Part shown: positions 20,183 through 33,200 of the stretch, piece by piece
Numbering within the stretch: position 1 is the stretch's first letter
How the letters are laid out: each line of letters opens with the position of its first letter
Assembly: GCA_017590115.1 (NCBI GenBank)
Contig: JAGGNK010013559.1
Coordinates: 504,933-568,932 of the forward strand
DNA length: 64,000 nt
DNA from: Montifringilla adamsi
Taxonomy: Eukaryota > Chordata > Aves > Passeriformes > Passeridae
Reading direction: 5' to 3'
Translations under genes and position numbers: made by a program
The notes under the pieces: model-generated
What the model was told of the DNA's origin: nothing
Seen by the model: only the letters and a program-made list of their open reading frames with translations
Databases searched by the model: none

Positions 20183-21559
20183 CGTGGCCCTGCTGAGAAC
20201 ATCCCTGCCTGGCTCTGAGGATGAGAAGGTTCTGGTGAGGACTTGTCCATATGAAGGCTGTGCATTTATTGTCAGATGTTCTTCACAGTCTGAGGGTGTT
20301 ATTTTTCAGATCCAGTAATTGCATGTTGAACATGATGCTGCATTGCCATCAATACTGGGGGAAAAAGCTTTAAGAGCACTGTATTTTTTTTTCCAATAAT
20401 CAGGCTTTCTATGAGACCTTTAAAATACAGCTTAGAAGTTTCAGGAACACAGAAGATGAGAGGAAAAATAATTGGCCAAAATGAAACTTTCTGTGGAGAA
20501 CACAGGTGGGTGGGAGAGATCATCCTGCCACACCACTCACCCACAATAAGGACCTTTCTGGACATCAGGGATCTCTGGTCCTTTCACATCTGCTTTTTCA
20601 AACCAGAACAATCATTTTGGATTCCTTGTGATTCTTTGCAGGCTTCCCAAATATGGCAAAAGCAGTTCTGCATATGTTGTACTATCAGTAGCTGCTAAGT
20701 AGATTATCTTCCCTAACCCCTAAGTTTAAAAGATCTGCCTGCTCATTTTGTCTGGGCAGGAGATGAAATCTCAGACCAGCCTGGCATGGGATAGGTGAAG
20801 CTCCCAGTGCAAATGCACTGGTAGGAAGGACGGCAGTCTACAACACATGTGTGGGCAGAGCAACTCCCAAAACCCACAAAGTGTGCTGTACAAACGCTGT
20901 GCCAGTCCTGAATCACCCCCAGCATCACCTGTGCATCCCAACTCACTGGTCATGGCACTGCTGGGAGCCTTTGCCTTGAGCAGAAACAGGTAAAAATCCT
21001 TTCTGTCTGACCAGAAATACGAGGGACTCCCAGGGACCTCCTGCCACAGCCAGGGGTTCCCATCACTGGGCATGGACAGCAAAATGTTCTGGTGGCTGTG
21101 GGAGGGTGTCACAGCCAGAGCACCAAGGGTACTTTGTGACAGGAGAGGGCAGAGCCAAACACAGCTGTGGGGCTGGAATGTTCTTGGGATTACATTTTGT
21201 ACAACGTTGTACAGATGTAGCAGCAGTAGATAATGAAATTAAACCACAATTCAGTGAAATCTACCCCGAGTCTGTGATTATTCTGGAGAAGGAATCCCAG
21301 TCAGTTCCTGCGTCTGTTTGCTGCAGTTTCACACCTGAGGGCTGCACTTGGTCATCCCTCATGGAATTGCTCCCGCAGCTCCTCCTGCTGCGAGGCTGGA
21401 GGCAGGGGGACATCACCTGCAGGGCACATCCGCTTCTCGACTGAGAAAACACAAGAGCCAAGATTGATGGAAACTGGAATTGGAGCTGAGGGACCTCGGG
21501 AAGCCCCGGCACAGCAGGAGCAGGAGATTCCTGCAAGTCCTGCTGAGATGTCCGCACCA
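20183..21559. other. IGFN1 3' UTR and downstream flank
   Basis: Probably begins with the IGFN1 3' UTR. No AATAAA seen; ATTAAA at about 21238 is the only near-consensus signal I noticed. No coding sequence recognised. Confidence 0.5.
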
Positions 21560-22072
21560 ATTCCAGCAACTCCTCTGCTGCCGCTTTACCCCGCGAGCTC
21601 CAGCCCCAGCCCAAGGCGGATCCCCTGCCGGGAATCACCTCCAGGGGGCAAGGGCCGATGTTCGTGCTCCCCTTTGCCGGGCTGGAGGGGCTGGGAGCAC
21701 CCTGGCGTACGGACGGTGCCACCGCCCATGGCAGGGCCGCACCGGGCCGGGACTCTTGCGTTGGCCCCAGGCCGGGCCCGGCCCGGATCGGCCCCGCGCC
21801 CCCGCGTGCAGCGCAATGGTCTCTCCCGAGCCCCGCCCAGCGCCCCCGACACTGCCCATAGATGGTCTCTCCCGCCCTGCTAGTAGGTCCCGCCCCCTCG
21901 CGTCCATCACGCCACTGCCGTCGGTGATTGGTCGATCCTCGGGGCCCTCCCCGACTCAGCCAATGGCGGCCCTCCCTGCCCTGAGCCATGATGGCGGCGC
22001 CCAGGAGCAGACCGGATGGTCGCCTTGGCTCCTCTGTCTCTCAGGCACCCGGGGAGCGGCGGGCCCCGAGCG

Positions 22073-22136
22073 CTGGGTCTGTGCCTCCGGAGCGTCCCGC
22101 GGCTCTGGGTCTGTGCCTCCGGAGCGTCCCGCGGCT
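22073..22136. repeat. 32-bp tandem duplication in the CpG block
   Basis: The unit beginning ctgggtctgtgcctccgg at 22073 recurs at 22105, two copies of 32 bp. Because 32 is not a multiple of three, any protein read through it shows the same DNA in two frames, which speaks against coding. Confidence 0.9.
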
Positions 22137-22391
22137 CTGCCCGAGGCTGCTCGGACGGCGAGCGCTGCTCTGTCCTCGAGAAAGGCGCGGGCACCGAGCG
22201 GTCTCTGAGGGAGCGGCAGCAGCGCGGGACGAGACGGGCCCGGGAGAGCCGAGCACCGCCGGGGAGGGGTGAGAGGGCGGGAAAATAACAGTAAAGAGAA
22301 GGAGAAACAGACAGAGGTGGGGCGGCAGCGAGAGGAGCTCTGTGGCCGCGGGGGAGCGGGGCGGGATCACCGGGTACCGGAGCGTCCCGGG

Positions 22392-22449
22392 CCGGGAATG
22401 CCCAGCACGGCCGGGAATGCCCAGCACGGCCGGGAATGCCCAGCACGGC
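22392..22449. repeat. 19-bp tandem repeat, 3 copies, in the CpG block
   Basis: The unit ccgggaatgcccagcacgg starts at 22392, 22411 and 22430 with no visible differences. It is a short GC-rich minisatellite. Confidence 0.9.
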
Positions 22450-23761
22450 CGGGGCCGGGCACGGGGCACCGGGGATGCCCTGGGCGCGGGTACCGCCCTC
22501 GCCATTCCCCCGCCGGCCCCGAGTGCCCGCGGGGCTGGTGCCGCTCCTCGGGGCGTTCTCAGGGGCTGCTGCCGCCTCTCCCGGCTCCGGGAGCGGTCCG
22601 AGCTCCGCCAGAGCGGCAGGAGCACCCTCGGGATCTCCTGGAATTCATCGTGGAGCGGGGATTCATTCCGGGGAGAACAGCGAGGGCTGTTCCGCGGGCG
22701 CTACACTGAGACGGGGCGGGCGGCGGCATCCCCCGGGCCGGGACACCAGCGCAGCTCTTGGCTTCGGTTCAGCACAGTTGTTCAGGACCTGCTGCACACC
22801 CAGTTTGTGGATAAATCTTGGGGATGCTTCCGGTCCTGGACACTGGGTCCAGTCTGGGGGGCAGCGGAGACTCCCCCTTTGCTGGGTTAAAAGGATGAAG
22901 TTTCTGGTCGTGCTGAGGGGAGCAGAGGTGGGATTTTCCCTACCCGCGGGTGGGTTCATTCCTCACCCAGAGAGGTCCGGCCTTTCCCAGGATCCCGCTG
23001 TCCTCCTCCAACACCGGCAGCTTTGTTTTCCAGCCTGGAGTTTGTAAATCAGTCAGGTGAGGGGAGAAGGCAGGGAAGTCACCGCAGGGCAGCTCCCACA
23101 TCCCAGGGTGATGGGGTGAGGGCATGGGAGCATCCACGTGGATCCCACAGGGGCAGGGGCGTGTGTCCCATCAGAGAGGATCCAGTTCCAGCGCTGCCTC
23201 AGGCAGGCAGGGACAGTCTGTGTGTCCCCTGCACACAGTGGGGATCCCCTCTTTGAGCAGCACTTAGACGTGGCTGAGATCAGCTCCTCTTCAGCAGCAC
23301 ATCCTGGGCAGGGGTGCCCGGCCTCATGGCAAGGGTGGGATAATGGGTTTGGGGTGGGCATGGGAACGCCCTGCCCTGGCAGCTGCTGAGGGGCTTCATC
23401 TGCCACACTTGGCTGCAGAAGGTGGCACTGTCCTGCCATCCTGCTCTCCCAGAGAAGGGACTGGGAGGTGTAGGCACAGCTCAGAGCACACCCAGCATGG
23501 CCTGGGCACTGCGATGGTGGGACAGGGTGGACAGGACCCCTTTCCCACTGGCTGCCAAGTTCTGGTGTCTCTCCCTGAGTGCCAGCATCTCCTTAGCAGC
23601 TCTTTGTCCACCTGTTTTATTTGCTGTCAAAAAAACTGGAAAACCTTCCCAGTGTGTTGGGTTCAATCCAGCAGCTCCAGCTCTTAATTCAGTTTAGCAG
23701 TTATTAATAATAACACATAAATAAATTTTTTTTTGGTAACTTGAATGTTTCTTTCATCCTT

Positions 23762-23872
23762 TTCCACCTGGTCTAATGGAAAGTATTTCTTCATGGCAGG
23801 GGAGTGGAACTGGTTGGTCTTTAAGATCATTTCCAGTCCAAATCTTTTTAAGATTCTGTGACTCTGGGGTCT
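23762..23872 (+). mobile_element. CR1 3' end fragment
   Basis: About 110 bases ending aagattctgtgactct, with tcatggcaggggagtgga and gatcatttccagtcc, as in CR1 3' ends. Intergenic. Confidence 0.7.
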
Positions 23873-26830
23873 GCTTCTCCTTCCAGGAACTATTTGTAAT
23901 GGCCAAAGGATGTTCTAGAGGGACCCTGACCTGTGGCTCCCTGTAACCAGGGTCCCAGTGGTGCTGCTGGGGGGTGGCATTGCTGCAGCCTCTGCTGGCA
24001 CTTGGGAGTCCTTGGGAGCCACTCCCCAAAATTTCCATCCCACGAGAGAGCAGCAGTGCCTCATTAGTGGAGTTTGTGATCACCAAGAAGAGAAATGCTC
24101 CCGAGCTGGGAGGGAGGGATGAGCTGAGCTTGGGGCTCCCTGCTGTGCAGGGCTGTGCTCTGATGGGCTGAGCTGTCCCTCTGCCAGCACTGGGATTTCC
24201 CCCGTGTTCCTGGGCTGGGTTTGGTGTCACTGCTGAGGGCAGTGGCTGTGCCAGCCTGGCGTGGACAAGCAGGGGAACAGGTTCCAGCAGCGTTACAGCA
24301 AAATCCCCTCTCAGCCCCTGAGTAGGGAGGGTGGATCCTGCTGGGGCAGGAAGTAGCTCCTCACACAGGAGCCTCCTGGGTTGCTTGGGGTATTTGGCTG
24401 ATTTGCACCAATCCTCCTCCACCATCCTCTCCCCCCACACCCCTGAATTCTTTTGTTTGGACTCCATCTCACCTTTGGTGACTTGGAGAGCAAGAACAAG
24501 TCTGCCCATGAATCAGCAGGCAGCTTTTCCAGGCTGTTTTCTGTGTGCTAAAATCTCACTCAGGAATGCACTGGATCTTTCCTTGTCGATTTTCCCTTCA
24601 TAGGCCCTGCTTAGGAAATGTTTTTCTCCATCCAGCACAGTGACCAAGGCTGTGCCTCCTCACCCGCTGCAGGTTCCTGGTCTCCGTGTGCTGGGAATGT
24701 CCATGTCCCTCCGGTTGCCCTGTCCAGTTGTGTGTCCCAGTGCCTTCCCTTCAGGACAGAGCTGCTCAGGGCTGTGGGACTCAGCTCTTGGTGGAGCCCC
24801 TCAGGAAGGAGCTGCTGCTGCCTCCACAAGGAGTTTGGATGCTGCTCTGGTTCTGCTGGGAGCAGGAGTGGAGGCAGGAGTTGTGCTCCTGTCTTCGGGG
24901 AGCCTTTTTGTCCCAGAGAGCTTCGGTGCATCCCGAAGTGTGGAGTCCTCCCCTGGCAGGGCCTGGCTATGTTGGTGTCAGTCCCCAAGCAGCCCCTGAG
25001 GGTGAATTTGGGTCCTTTTCCCTTTGGGAAGGGTAACTCCTCTGTGGCTCAGCTGCCCAAACTCCTGGCAGAGCGAGATGGGTCTGGATTGCCGTTGGGC
25101 AGCGTTTGGAGCAAAGGCAGCCGTGTTTTGCTCCCATCTCCTGGATGCAGGTGCTGCAGGAGGGGATCCGGGTGCCTCTGGATCTCGCAGGGCTCAGCAG
25201 GGAGCGCAGCCTTTGGAGCAGCTCCGCCCTGGCTGCACAGCCCGTCCTGTCCCTCCTTCTCCAGGGAGTGGTGCTGGAGGACTGTGGAGCTCCCTGGGTC
25301 TTCCTGAGAGGGTTTTTCCGTGCGGGAGGCTCTGCAATTCAGCTCCTTCAGAGCCTGGAGACACTTGAGCCCCCGTGAGCCTTGTTTAAGAGCTGCCATT
25401 GGCATCTACTGTTACCAGATTCCACATCCCCCGTGTGGGGATCCTCACAGAACACAGCCTGGGGGCCACAGTGTGGGATTAAACCAAACCCTGCCGTGCC
25501 TGGTGGGGCTCCTAGTGCCCAAGGATGCAGCAGGGCAGCACCAGTTCAGTGAAAGGTGATGGATGCTGTGTGTGCTGCTCTGACAGCAGCCTTGGGAGGC
25601 ATCTTGATCCATGGAGAAGATCCTGTTACACCACAAGGAGCTGTTTGATAAGGAAACCATCTCCACATCTGGGCAACCTGGGGCTCTTCTTTCCTGGCTG
25701 AGGAGATTTGGGCAGGAAAAGCTGTAAACTTGAGGGTGCCCTGGCAGCTGCAAACCTGCTGAGGGATCCTTCCTGTGGCATTGGTGAAGACATTAAATAC
25801 CACTGATCCCAGCAGGGCCTCTGAGCAGTCCTGGGGCAGCTGCTTAGGCCACATGAGAGGGATGAATTCGGCACTGATTGTACAGCACTGTCTATTCCTT
25901 AGGGGGTGATCCCAGCCCCAGTGCCCTGTAACACCCACACTGGAAATGTCTAGCCAGGGAGGAGGCTGATTTGGGATGTGGCCATCCTGGGGAGGAAGAA
26001 TAGGAGCCCAGTGGGGTCTTGCGTTGCTCCATGGCTTGGGGGCAGGGTTTGGAGCACCCCCTCTGCAGGGTCAGGCCTGCTCTGTTTATTCATGGGAAGT
26101 GACAGGAAATGGGTTTCCTTCTCCAGCACATCTGGACAAGATGGGGACACAGTGGAGCCTCTTTCTGACCCTTGGCCCTGGATCTGCACTGGCTGCCATT
26201 CCCTGGAGCCCTCCATGTGCAGGGATGAAGCTCCCAAGGGGGGAAGCTCTACTGTTACCAGATTCCACGTCCTTGTTCTCTGTTCCTGTGGCTTTGGATG
26301 CCATGGGGGCATGGGTGCCTTCCCTGTGCCCCCTTGGCTGGGGGTCCTGGTGAGAACCCTCAGAGCTGGGCTCTCTTTCCTGCAGAGGAAAGGGGTTCTG
26401 TGGAGGCTGGAGCGGGACACTGACAGCTCACATTACCTGGCCGAGTCACCCCAAAGGCTCCAGCTGGAAGTGCTGCCATTGACACTGCAGGCAACAAGAC
26501 CTGGACAAGTGTGGGGTGTTCCCAAACCCTCTGCAGTGTCCCTGCAGTGGCTCAACTGTGGTGGGAGCACAGCAGGGCCCAGCTCAGCTGAACCTCTCAA
26601 GATCTGGGCAGTGGGTGCAGAGCTGCAGCTCACAGGGCACTTCCCCCCCAGGCACTTTTCCTGCAGGGAGCGTGTCTGGATACAGGAGCTTGTCCAGCCC
26701 TGAAGTGGATCTGTCAGCCACGAGCAGAGCTGCATGGAGGTGTCCACTAGACCAGGATTTCCTGCCCAATCTTAATTCTGGGGCTGATGACATGGAAGGG
26801 AAACCAAGGCCATGCAGTAGGATGGTGTCA

Positions 26831-26857
26831 GCCCTGCCCTGCCCTGCCCTGCCCTTC
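26831..26857. repeat. GCCCT pentamer microsatellite
   Basis: Five tandem gccct units followed by tctga. Non-coding spacer. Confidence 0.85.
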
Positions 26858-29427
26858 TGAGGGCATGTCTGGGGAATGCAGTGGGGGCTGGCAACCTAAA
26901 CCTGCCCTGACACAGCTCCAGCCCATCACTGGGGTCCTGTCCCAGCTCACAGAGAGCAGAGATCAGAGCTGCAGTCCCTGCTGAGCTTTGACCTCAGCTC
27001 TTTTTCTCCCGCTGAACAAACCAAGTGCCCTCGGTCACTTCTCACGTGATTTCCCCTCCAGACCCTTCACCATCTTCTCCTCCCTCTTTGCCTGGTGCTG
27101 GTGCTGCTCCTGCTGCTGTCACTGCTCAGGGAACCCCAGGTTTCTCTGCTGCTGTTGTCCCCCAGAGCTCAGCCCCTTCGCTGGCTGCAGCAGCCACTTC
27201 CCCCCGTTTGCTGCAGGGCTGCCAGGGGTGAGGGGTTCTTCTCCCCCAGCCTGGTCCGGCCTCTCCCCTGCCCACGCCCTGCTCCTCTGCCCTGGCGTGG
27301 CCTCTGCCCCCGCCCTCTGCTCGGGGAGCAGATGAAAGCCGAGCGTGGTGCCTAATTTATAACCAGCTTGGAACTCAGTTTTGGCAGGGCAGAGCACGCC
27401 AGGAGGATGTGGCAATGCCCAGGGAGCTGCGCTCACACTGCTTATCAAAGGAGGCTTGAAAGGCTCAGCAATGCAAGGGGAGGGTTGAGTTGCTTCATTC
27501 CAGCAGGGGATAAACTCCTCTATTACAGGGACACGTGTTTGGGAGAAGGAGCTGAGAGCTGGATTTTAGAACTTGTCCAGCCAGGAACTCACAGCTCCTG
27601 GAGCCTTGTCCAAAGGGAGCCAGGCTGAGGAGAGCGCACCTGGCTCAGCAGGGCTGCACCACCTCCCTGTGCCACCTTCTGGAAAAGTGCCCAGAGAACA
27701 GCTCATTGCCTTTAGCACAATCCCAAACATGAGCCAGTCCCACACCGATGGTCCCGGGCACTGACCTGCTGCTGCCAGGGCAGCCTGGCAACCTGACCAT
27801 TCCTCCCTGCCCTGAGAGCTGAGCCCTGGGCACATGTGAGGAGCCAGCAGGCACCACAGGCATGGCTGCTCACAGCCAAACTGGTCACAGGACAGTGTCC
27901 AGAGCTTCCCTGGCAGCCCTGTCTCTGCTGTGAGGCACTGCTGTCCTGGCTGCCAGAGGGAATCTCATGATGCTTGAGGAAGGGCAGGATTTGAATGGTC
28001 CAGGGTGGGAGGGAAGCACAAAAAGTCTCTGGGTCCTTTCCCTGCTCCAGTGCAGAATAGTGTGATCCCTCCTGAAAGGCTCCAGAGCAGCAGCTCCATG
28101 GGGTAAAAGGCACTTACCTCAAATCATCAACAGCTCCTTTTTTCCCCCTCAGACCTTGCTTTTCAGGGATAGGAAGAGTCCAGGAACTGTTCTCCCCATG
28201 AAGCCTCCCCAGCATCCAGGACAGGGAGAGTTCAGATTCAGCCTCCTGCCCAGAGAGTAACATTGGCTGTGAAGCTCTGGGAGCACATGGAGCCTTTGGG
28301 ACACTCCTGTTCCCTGTGGGAATAGCCAGGCACTCAGGGAAGGTGCTGTGGTGCTGCCCAGGCTGTTTCAGCAGCTCTCTTGGGCTTTTGGGTTTCTGTG
28401 GGCTTTGGAGAAAACTGTCCCCAACTGGATCCTCTGTGGGTGCCTCAACTGTGTGACGTCCCTGTCCTGGTGTCCCTGTGCTGCAGGGAGGGTTCAGGGA
28501 GCAGCTCCAGCCCAGCCCAGGCTCCTCCACCACCAGCTCCCTCTCCAGCTTTTTCTGAGCTGTTCCACCTAGCTCTCTCCAGGACAAAGCCTGGGGCTTG
28601 AGCTATAAAAAAACCCACCTCACCTTCCCTCCAGCTATTTCTGACACAGGAAAAACCCCACTGAGAACAATAATTGTGTTACAGGCCACCACAAGGGTCT
28701 GAGAGCAGGATCTGTGGACACAACCTGCTCTGAGGAGGGATGTCCCAAAGCAGGATAGCTGGGAGCCCATCCATGGCTGGATGATGGATGACCCAAAGAC
28801 CCCAGATCAGTCTCTGTGACTCTTGTGATGATTTTCCAATGTTGCTGAGCAGGGCAGAACCTCAGGACAACCATGGGTGGGTGGGGGTCCCCTTGGCCAG
28901 TGTTTCCACTGGGACAGGAATTCTCATCCTGGCCAATGTTGAAAAAGTGTCCCAGTTGCACATTTGTCCTCTTTGCTTTCCCACAGCCAGGGCAAATGCT
29001 TTGGATGCCATGTGCTGTGCCAAGGACAAGAAGTTTCTCTTCCCAAGGAGGTTCCCTCCTCCCAAAGCTGCTGCTGGGCTGCAGCAAGGGGCTCTTTCCT
29101 CTCTTGTTCAGGTCCCAAGGGCAGGAAATTCCCAGGACATGAGGCCTCAAGTGGAATATGAAGTAGAAATGTCTGGAAAACTTATGTTAAATCCCATTTC
29201 TGCCCAGAAGGCTCTACATTTTATTGTATTTTGTCAAATCAAGTTAAATCAGAGATTAAAACCCATTCAGGACAGCTGCTACTCAATCACTCCTAAAACT
29301 ATCTCCCTGGCTCTCCAGAGCAGTCACTGGACAAATGTCAGCCTGGTGTGATTACAGGAGGAGTACGAGGCACTTTGATCTACAGAAGCAATGTAAGATT
29401 TCCTTTTCAGCCACCCCTAAGCAGCAA

Positions 29428-29735
29428 CCTGTGCCAGGGCCTCCCCACCCTCACAGGGAGCAATTCTTTCCCACTATCCCCTCTAACCCTGTCCTCTGGC
29501 ATTGGGAAGCTCTTCCCCTTGGGAATGGTCCTGTTCCTCCAGGCCCCTGTCCCACATCCCTCTCCATCTCTCTTGGAGACCCTTTAGGCACTGGGGAAGG
29601 AGCTCTAAGGTGGAGTCTCCTCTTCTCCAGGTCTACATCACCATCTCTCCCAACCTGGCTCCAGAGCAGAGGGGCTCCAGCCCTTGGGGTTTCTCCATGG
29701 CCTCTCCATGGTCCCTCTGTCAACTCCTGTTAATT
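29428..29735 (-). mobile_element. CR1 LINE fragment, reverse orientation
   Basis: Reverse CR1 body: gggcctccccaccctcacag, ctctcttggagaccctttag, ctggctccagagcagagggg. It lacks the 3' tail. Intergenic. Confidence 0.85.
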
Positions 29736-30173
29736 GGCTGTGGAGAACTGAAAGATCTCTCCAAATTTTCCCTTTTCCAATCAGAGTAAACCCAGCCTTT
29801 CCTTTGTCTGCTATTCTCCAGTCCTGACCACCTTGGGTCTGAAGGGCAGGCCACGACCTTGTCTTTGTCACTGGACCTCCATGGGCTGACGTTCCTGACT
29901 CCCTGCCTTTGCTGCCGCTGTTGGTGGCAAATGGCACAAGGGGGACAGGGGGACACCAGGCAGGACAGGGTGGCTCTGGGTTGGAGAGCACCATTAGAGT
30001 TCAGTGCAGGGGCCTGACAGCAGCTCCAGACTCAGCACCATCACGGCTGAGGACACAGATTGTCCCCTCTGGACATCCTTGGACATCCCCTAACAAACAG
30101 GTCCCACCTCTGATGAGCAACAGCATCGCAACTCTGAACTGCTCAGAGCTCCAAGGGCTGTGCAGGCCTGACA

Positions 30174-30245
30174 GCAGGAAAAGGGACTTGGTCAGCAGGG
30201 AAAAAGGGGTGTGGTCAGCAGGGAAAAAGGGACATGGTCAGCAGG
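30174..30245. repeat. 23-bp minisatellite, about 3 copies
   Basis: gcagggaaaaaggg-type units begin at 30195, 30218 and 30241 (spacing 23), preceded by a diverged 21-base copy at 30174. Spacer DNA between IGFN1 and PKP1. Confidence 0.85.
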
Positions 30246-33200
30246 TCACTCTGGAAACAGGCACCAGGACTGGTCATGCAGCTGCCAGGGAAGGGCAGGC
30301 CCCAGGGAGGTGCCCTGGGAGGGGAGGATGGTGATGGAGCAGGAAGGATCTCTGCTTCCCCTCCAGGACAAGGCCAACCCACCCAGTTTTCATTTCCTTG
30401 TGTCCCCATCTCACTTGGGAAGCCTGTCCAGAACAGGCCAAGGAGCTGCTGCTCTCTCCCATCTCTTCCCAGTCCTCTCTACCCGGGCTGTGTCCTGGTC
30501 AGGGGGAGCTTCCCCTGCTCTGTCTCCTGTCCCAGTTCTGGGAAGGAGCTGCACTGGGGGGAGATGTTGCACACCCAGACTCACCTGGGGACGCTGCTGG
30601 CAAAGCCCCTCCTTGCTACGGACCCGGCCCAGCAGCCCAAGGGCAAAGCCTGAGGTGGAGCTTGAGTCTGGGAGCCAGACTGAGCCTCAGGACACTGCAG
30701 AGAGAGCCCAGCTCAGGATCCCTGGAGCTGGCCCTGTCCCAGGGACTTCCTTGGTGCTGGTGACACCTCTGTGGCAGGGTGTGACATCCTCAGAGAGGAC
30801 ATGTGGGAGGACATGGTGCAAGGAGGAACTCCTCGTGCTCGTGGCACAGTCAGGGGGTGCAGTCTGTTCTTGGGGCCCAGTTACGCGGGGTGGCTGCAAG
30901 AGCCTTCCCTTGAAAGTGGGCCCTGCTGGGAGGTCAGTGTGGGAGGCTGCTCTGAGTATCTGGGTCAGACAAGTGCCCTGTGCTGGTCCCCCCTCAGTCC
31001 TGGGGTCTTGTGGCTGCCCATGGGGACGTGCCAGCCCCTCAGCAGGGCTGTGTCCCCATGACAGGCTGCCAAGTGGCACTGCCTTGTTTATCCTGTCACA
31101 GGGAGAGCAGAGCATCGGGATCACAGCTTTGCTGTGATGCCATCTCCAGGCCTGGCCTCCTGCCCTCTTGAATTCCAGGAAGATTTTTCTGCCACTGCCA
31201 GCACAGGTCAGTCCTTGCCAGATGAAGACATTGGGCTGACCCCATGCCTGCAGTGCCCTGGCCCCAGCACTGCCTGGCACTGCTGCCCACCAGGACGTGC
31301 CATGGCAGACGAGTAGCACTGAGTCCATGACCGTGATCGTCCCCTCCTCTGGAAAAGCAGCTTCTCCAGGTTCTCCACCCTCCTTGCTGTCTGCACTGGC
31401 AAGGTTCCGATTCCTGTGCAGCACCTGATTCCTCCCTGGGGTGGGATGCAGCAGGCTATGCTGATGGGAACCATCCTCCCCCTACGTGCATCCTGTGGCA
31501 TCCCACTGCAATCCCTGAGGAGCCTCTGCTGCTATGAAGAGCCCTGGGAAAATGATGAGAAGAGATGGTTGAGAAGAGAGCACAGACATTCCCAAGTTAC
31601 TCCCAGGGCCAACTGAGCAGCACCAGACTTCCAGCAAAGAAGGCTGTGGATGCCAAGGGCTGTGACAGCACCACTCTGGGGTCACTCACAAGGTGGGACA
31701 CAGAGCAGGGCTGACCCATGAGTTTCATCCTCCATCCCACCCACTCCTGAGGCCCAGGGGTCCTTTGGTGCTGGGGGCAAACCCAAGGAGGAGGGGATGA
31801 AGACAGCACTGGATGCCAAGTGTGGGGCAGAGCTGCTTCTCCCAGGTTTTATTTACTCCCTTGGCACCCGCTGAGGGCTGCAGGGAAGGACTTTGGTGAT
31901 GACAATTCCAGCAGGAAAGGATGAACAGGATAACCTGGAAGCACATTCTGTTTTTTAAATTACCATTGAAATCCTATTAAATAAAAACTACTCTGAACCG
32001 CTCCATAGTTTATGCAAATCATGTTACTGACATGATCACTGAATCTATCTTTTATTTTAACACTGAAACCAAGCACCAGAGATTAGAGATCACATTTGAG
32101 GCCAACCAGCATGGCCTGCAGAGGTTCTCTGTTTCATTCCTGCTTTCCAGGAACAGTCCATCCTGGATTGGCTTTGCAAGGTGGACAAATATCCACATGT
32201 TCACCTTCAGACTTCAGGAAAACACAGATTTTTCCAAGAGAATTTATGACCTGGCACCAAAACATCATCAGGGAACAGTGCTAGAGACAAGCAAGGAGCT
32301 TCCCTTACATCCAAGGGGGTGTCCAAGCCTCCAAGTCATTCCTGCACAATTGGTGCTGATTTTGCAAGTCCCTTTTGCCAGGTCTGTCCTTGCAAAATTC
32401 CCTCTGGATTGGAAATGTGCTTAAGTACCAGGCTGAACTTCTGCAGTTTCTGTGTGTGAGGGGAGTTTGGGCTGCTCTGGGAAGTTGAGCACTGCCAGTG
32501 CAGCCCTTCTCCCTGTGGCTCCACATTCCAGGGAGTGAGCACAGATACCCCAGGCTGGGACAGCCTGCCCGGGCTCCGACCCCTGGCCGGAGGAGTGTGG
32601 GGCAGGGCAGGTGTGACCTCCCCTGAGCCTTTCTTTAGGGATTTATTCCACCTCCCAGGCACTTGGCTGAGCTCCTGCTGCACATCCCAGCAGTCCCAGG
32701 CACCGCAGAGGGAGCTGGTGACACTCTCTGGCAAATCCAAAGGGGAGCCAGAAGCAGAGAAGGCATTTGATCCTCAGGCAGGGTCTGGTGTTTGACCATG
32801 GCACAAAAGCCAAGGAGAAGAGGAGGAGGCTGATGCTCCAGAGTGCATCCCTGACCTCCTGCCACACATCTCTGGTTGGAATGGAGGAGACTGATCAAGT
32901 CATCTGTGCAGAAATGTCCCACACAGCCTTGTCCTGGGGCAGGGAAAGCAGGTGGTGCTTGGGCCACGCTCAGCTCCAGGCTGCCAAAGCCAAGGAAGAA
33001 TTGTCACTGTTAGGGAACATCTCCCTCTCTTGTGTCTCCTGCAGGACACAACAAGTTCCACGTATAGGAACTGCCCTTCAGGTCAGGGAAACCAGGAGAG
33101 TTTGGAAGGACTCCGGGAGGACCTGAGCCCCAGGTCACGTTCAAAGCAGGACTCAGTGCAACGCCAGCTCAAGTGACTCCAGTCCTTGCCCCAGTGAATT

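Larger units (their letters stand above)
21560..22720. promoter_or_regulatory. CpG-island promoter-like block between IGFN1 and PKP1
   Basis: A sharp rise in GC and CpG compared with both flanks. It carries an inverted CCAAT box (ATTGG at 21927-21931), a direct CCAAT box (21960-21964), a GC box (CCGCCCCCTC near 21890) and two ATGGCGGC cores (21963 and 21991) of the YY1 type found at housekeeping starts. CCAAT boxes on both strands suit a bidirectional promoter. No splice-linked coding sequence that I recognise follows on either strand; the short GC-rich open frames here look non-coding. Likely the start of an unrecognised transcript or a distal alternative promoter (inference). Confidence 0.6.

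Noticed and set aside
21988..22272. 94-codon open frame starting MMAAPRSRPDGRLG in the CpG block, with a good start context
   Set aside because: It reads through a 32-bp duplication that changes frame between copies, has no domain signature, and overlapping frames on both strands are equally open in this GC-rich DNA. The ATG overlaps a YY1-type promoter core.
24618..25307. 229-codon plus-strand open frame in the spacer
   Set aside because: No recognisable domain or splice partner, and it overlaps other open frames on both strands. Typical of stop-poor GC-rich non-coding DNA.
25570..25880. Possible reverse CR1 fragment (text such as accactgatcccagcagggcc)
   Set aside because: Only one short stretch resembles CR1 and I could not follow it into either end. 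A RepeatMasker search with avian CR1 consensi would decide.
30211..31137. 308-codon plus-strand open frame in the spacer
   Set aside because: It begins within a 23-bp minisatellite, has no similarity I recognise, and opposing frames are also open.
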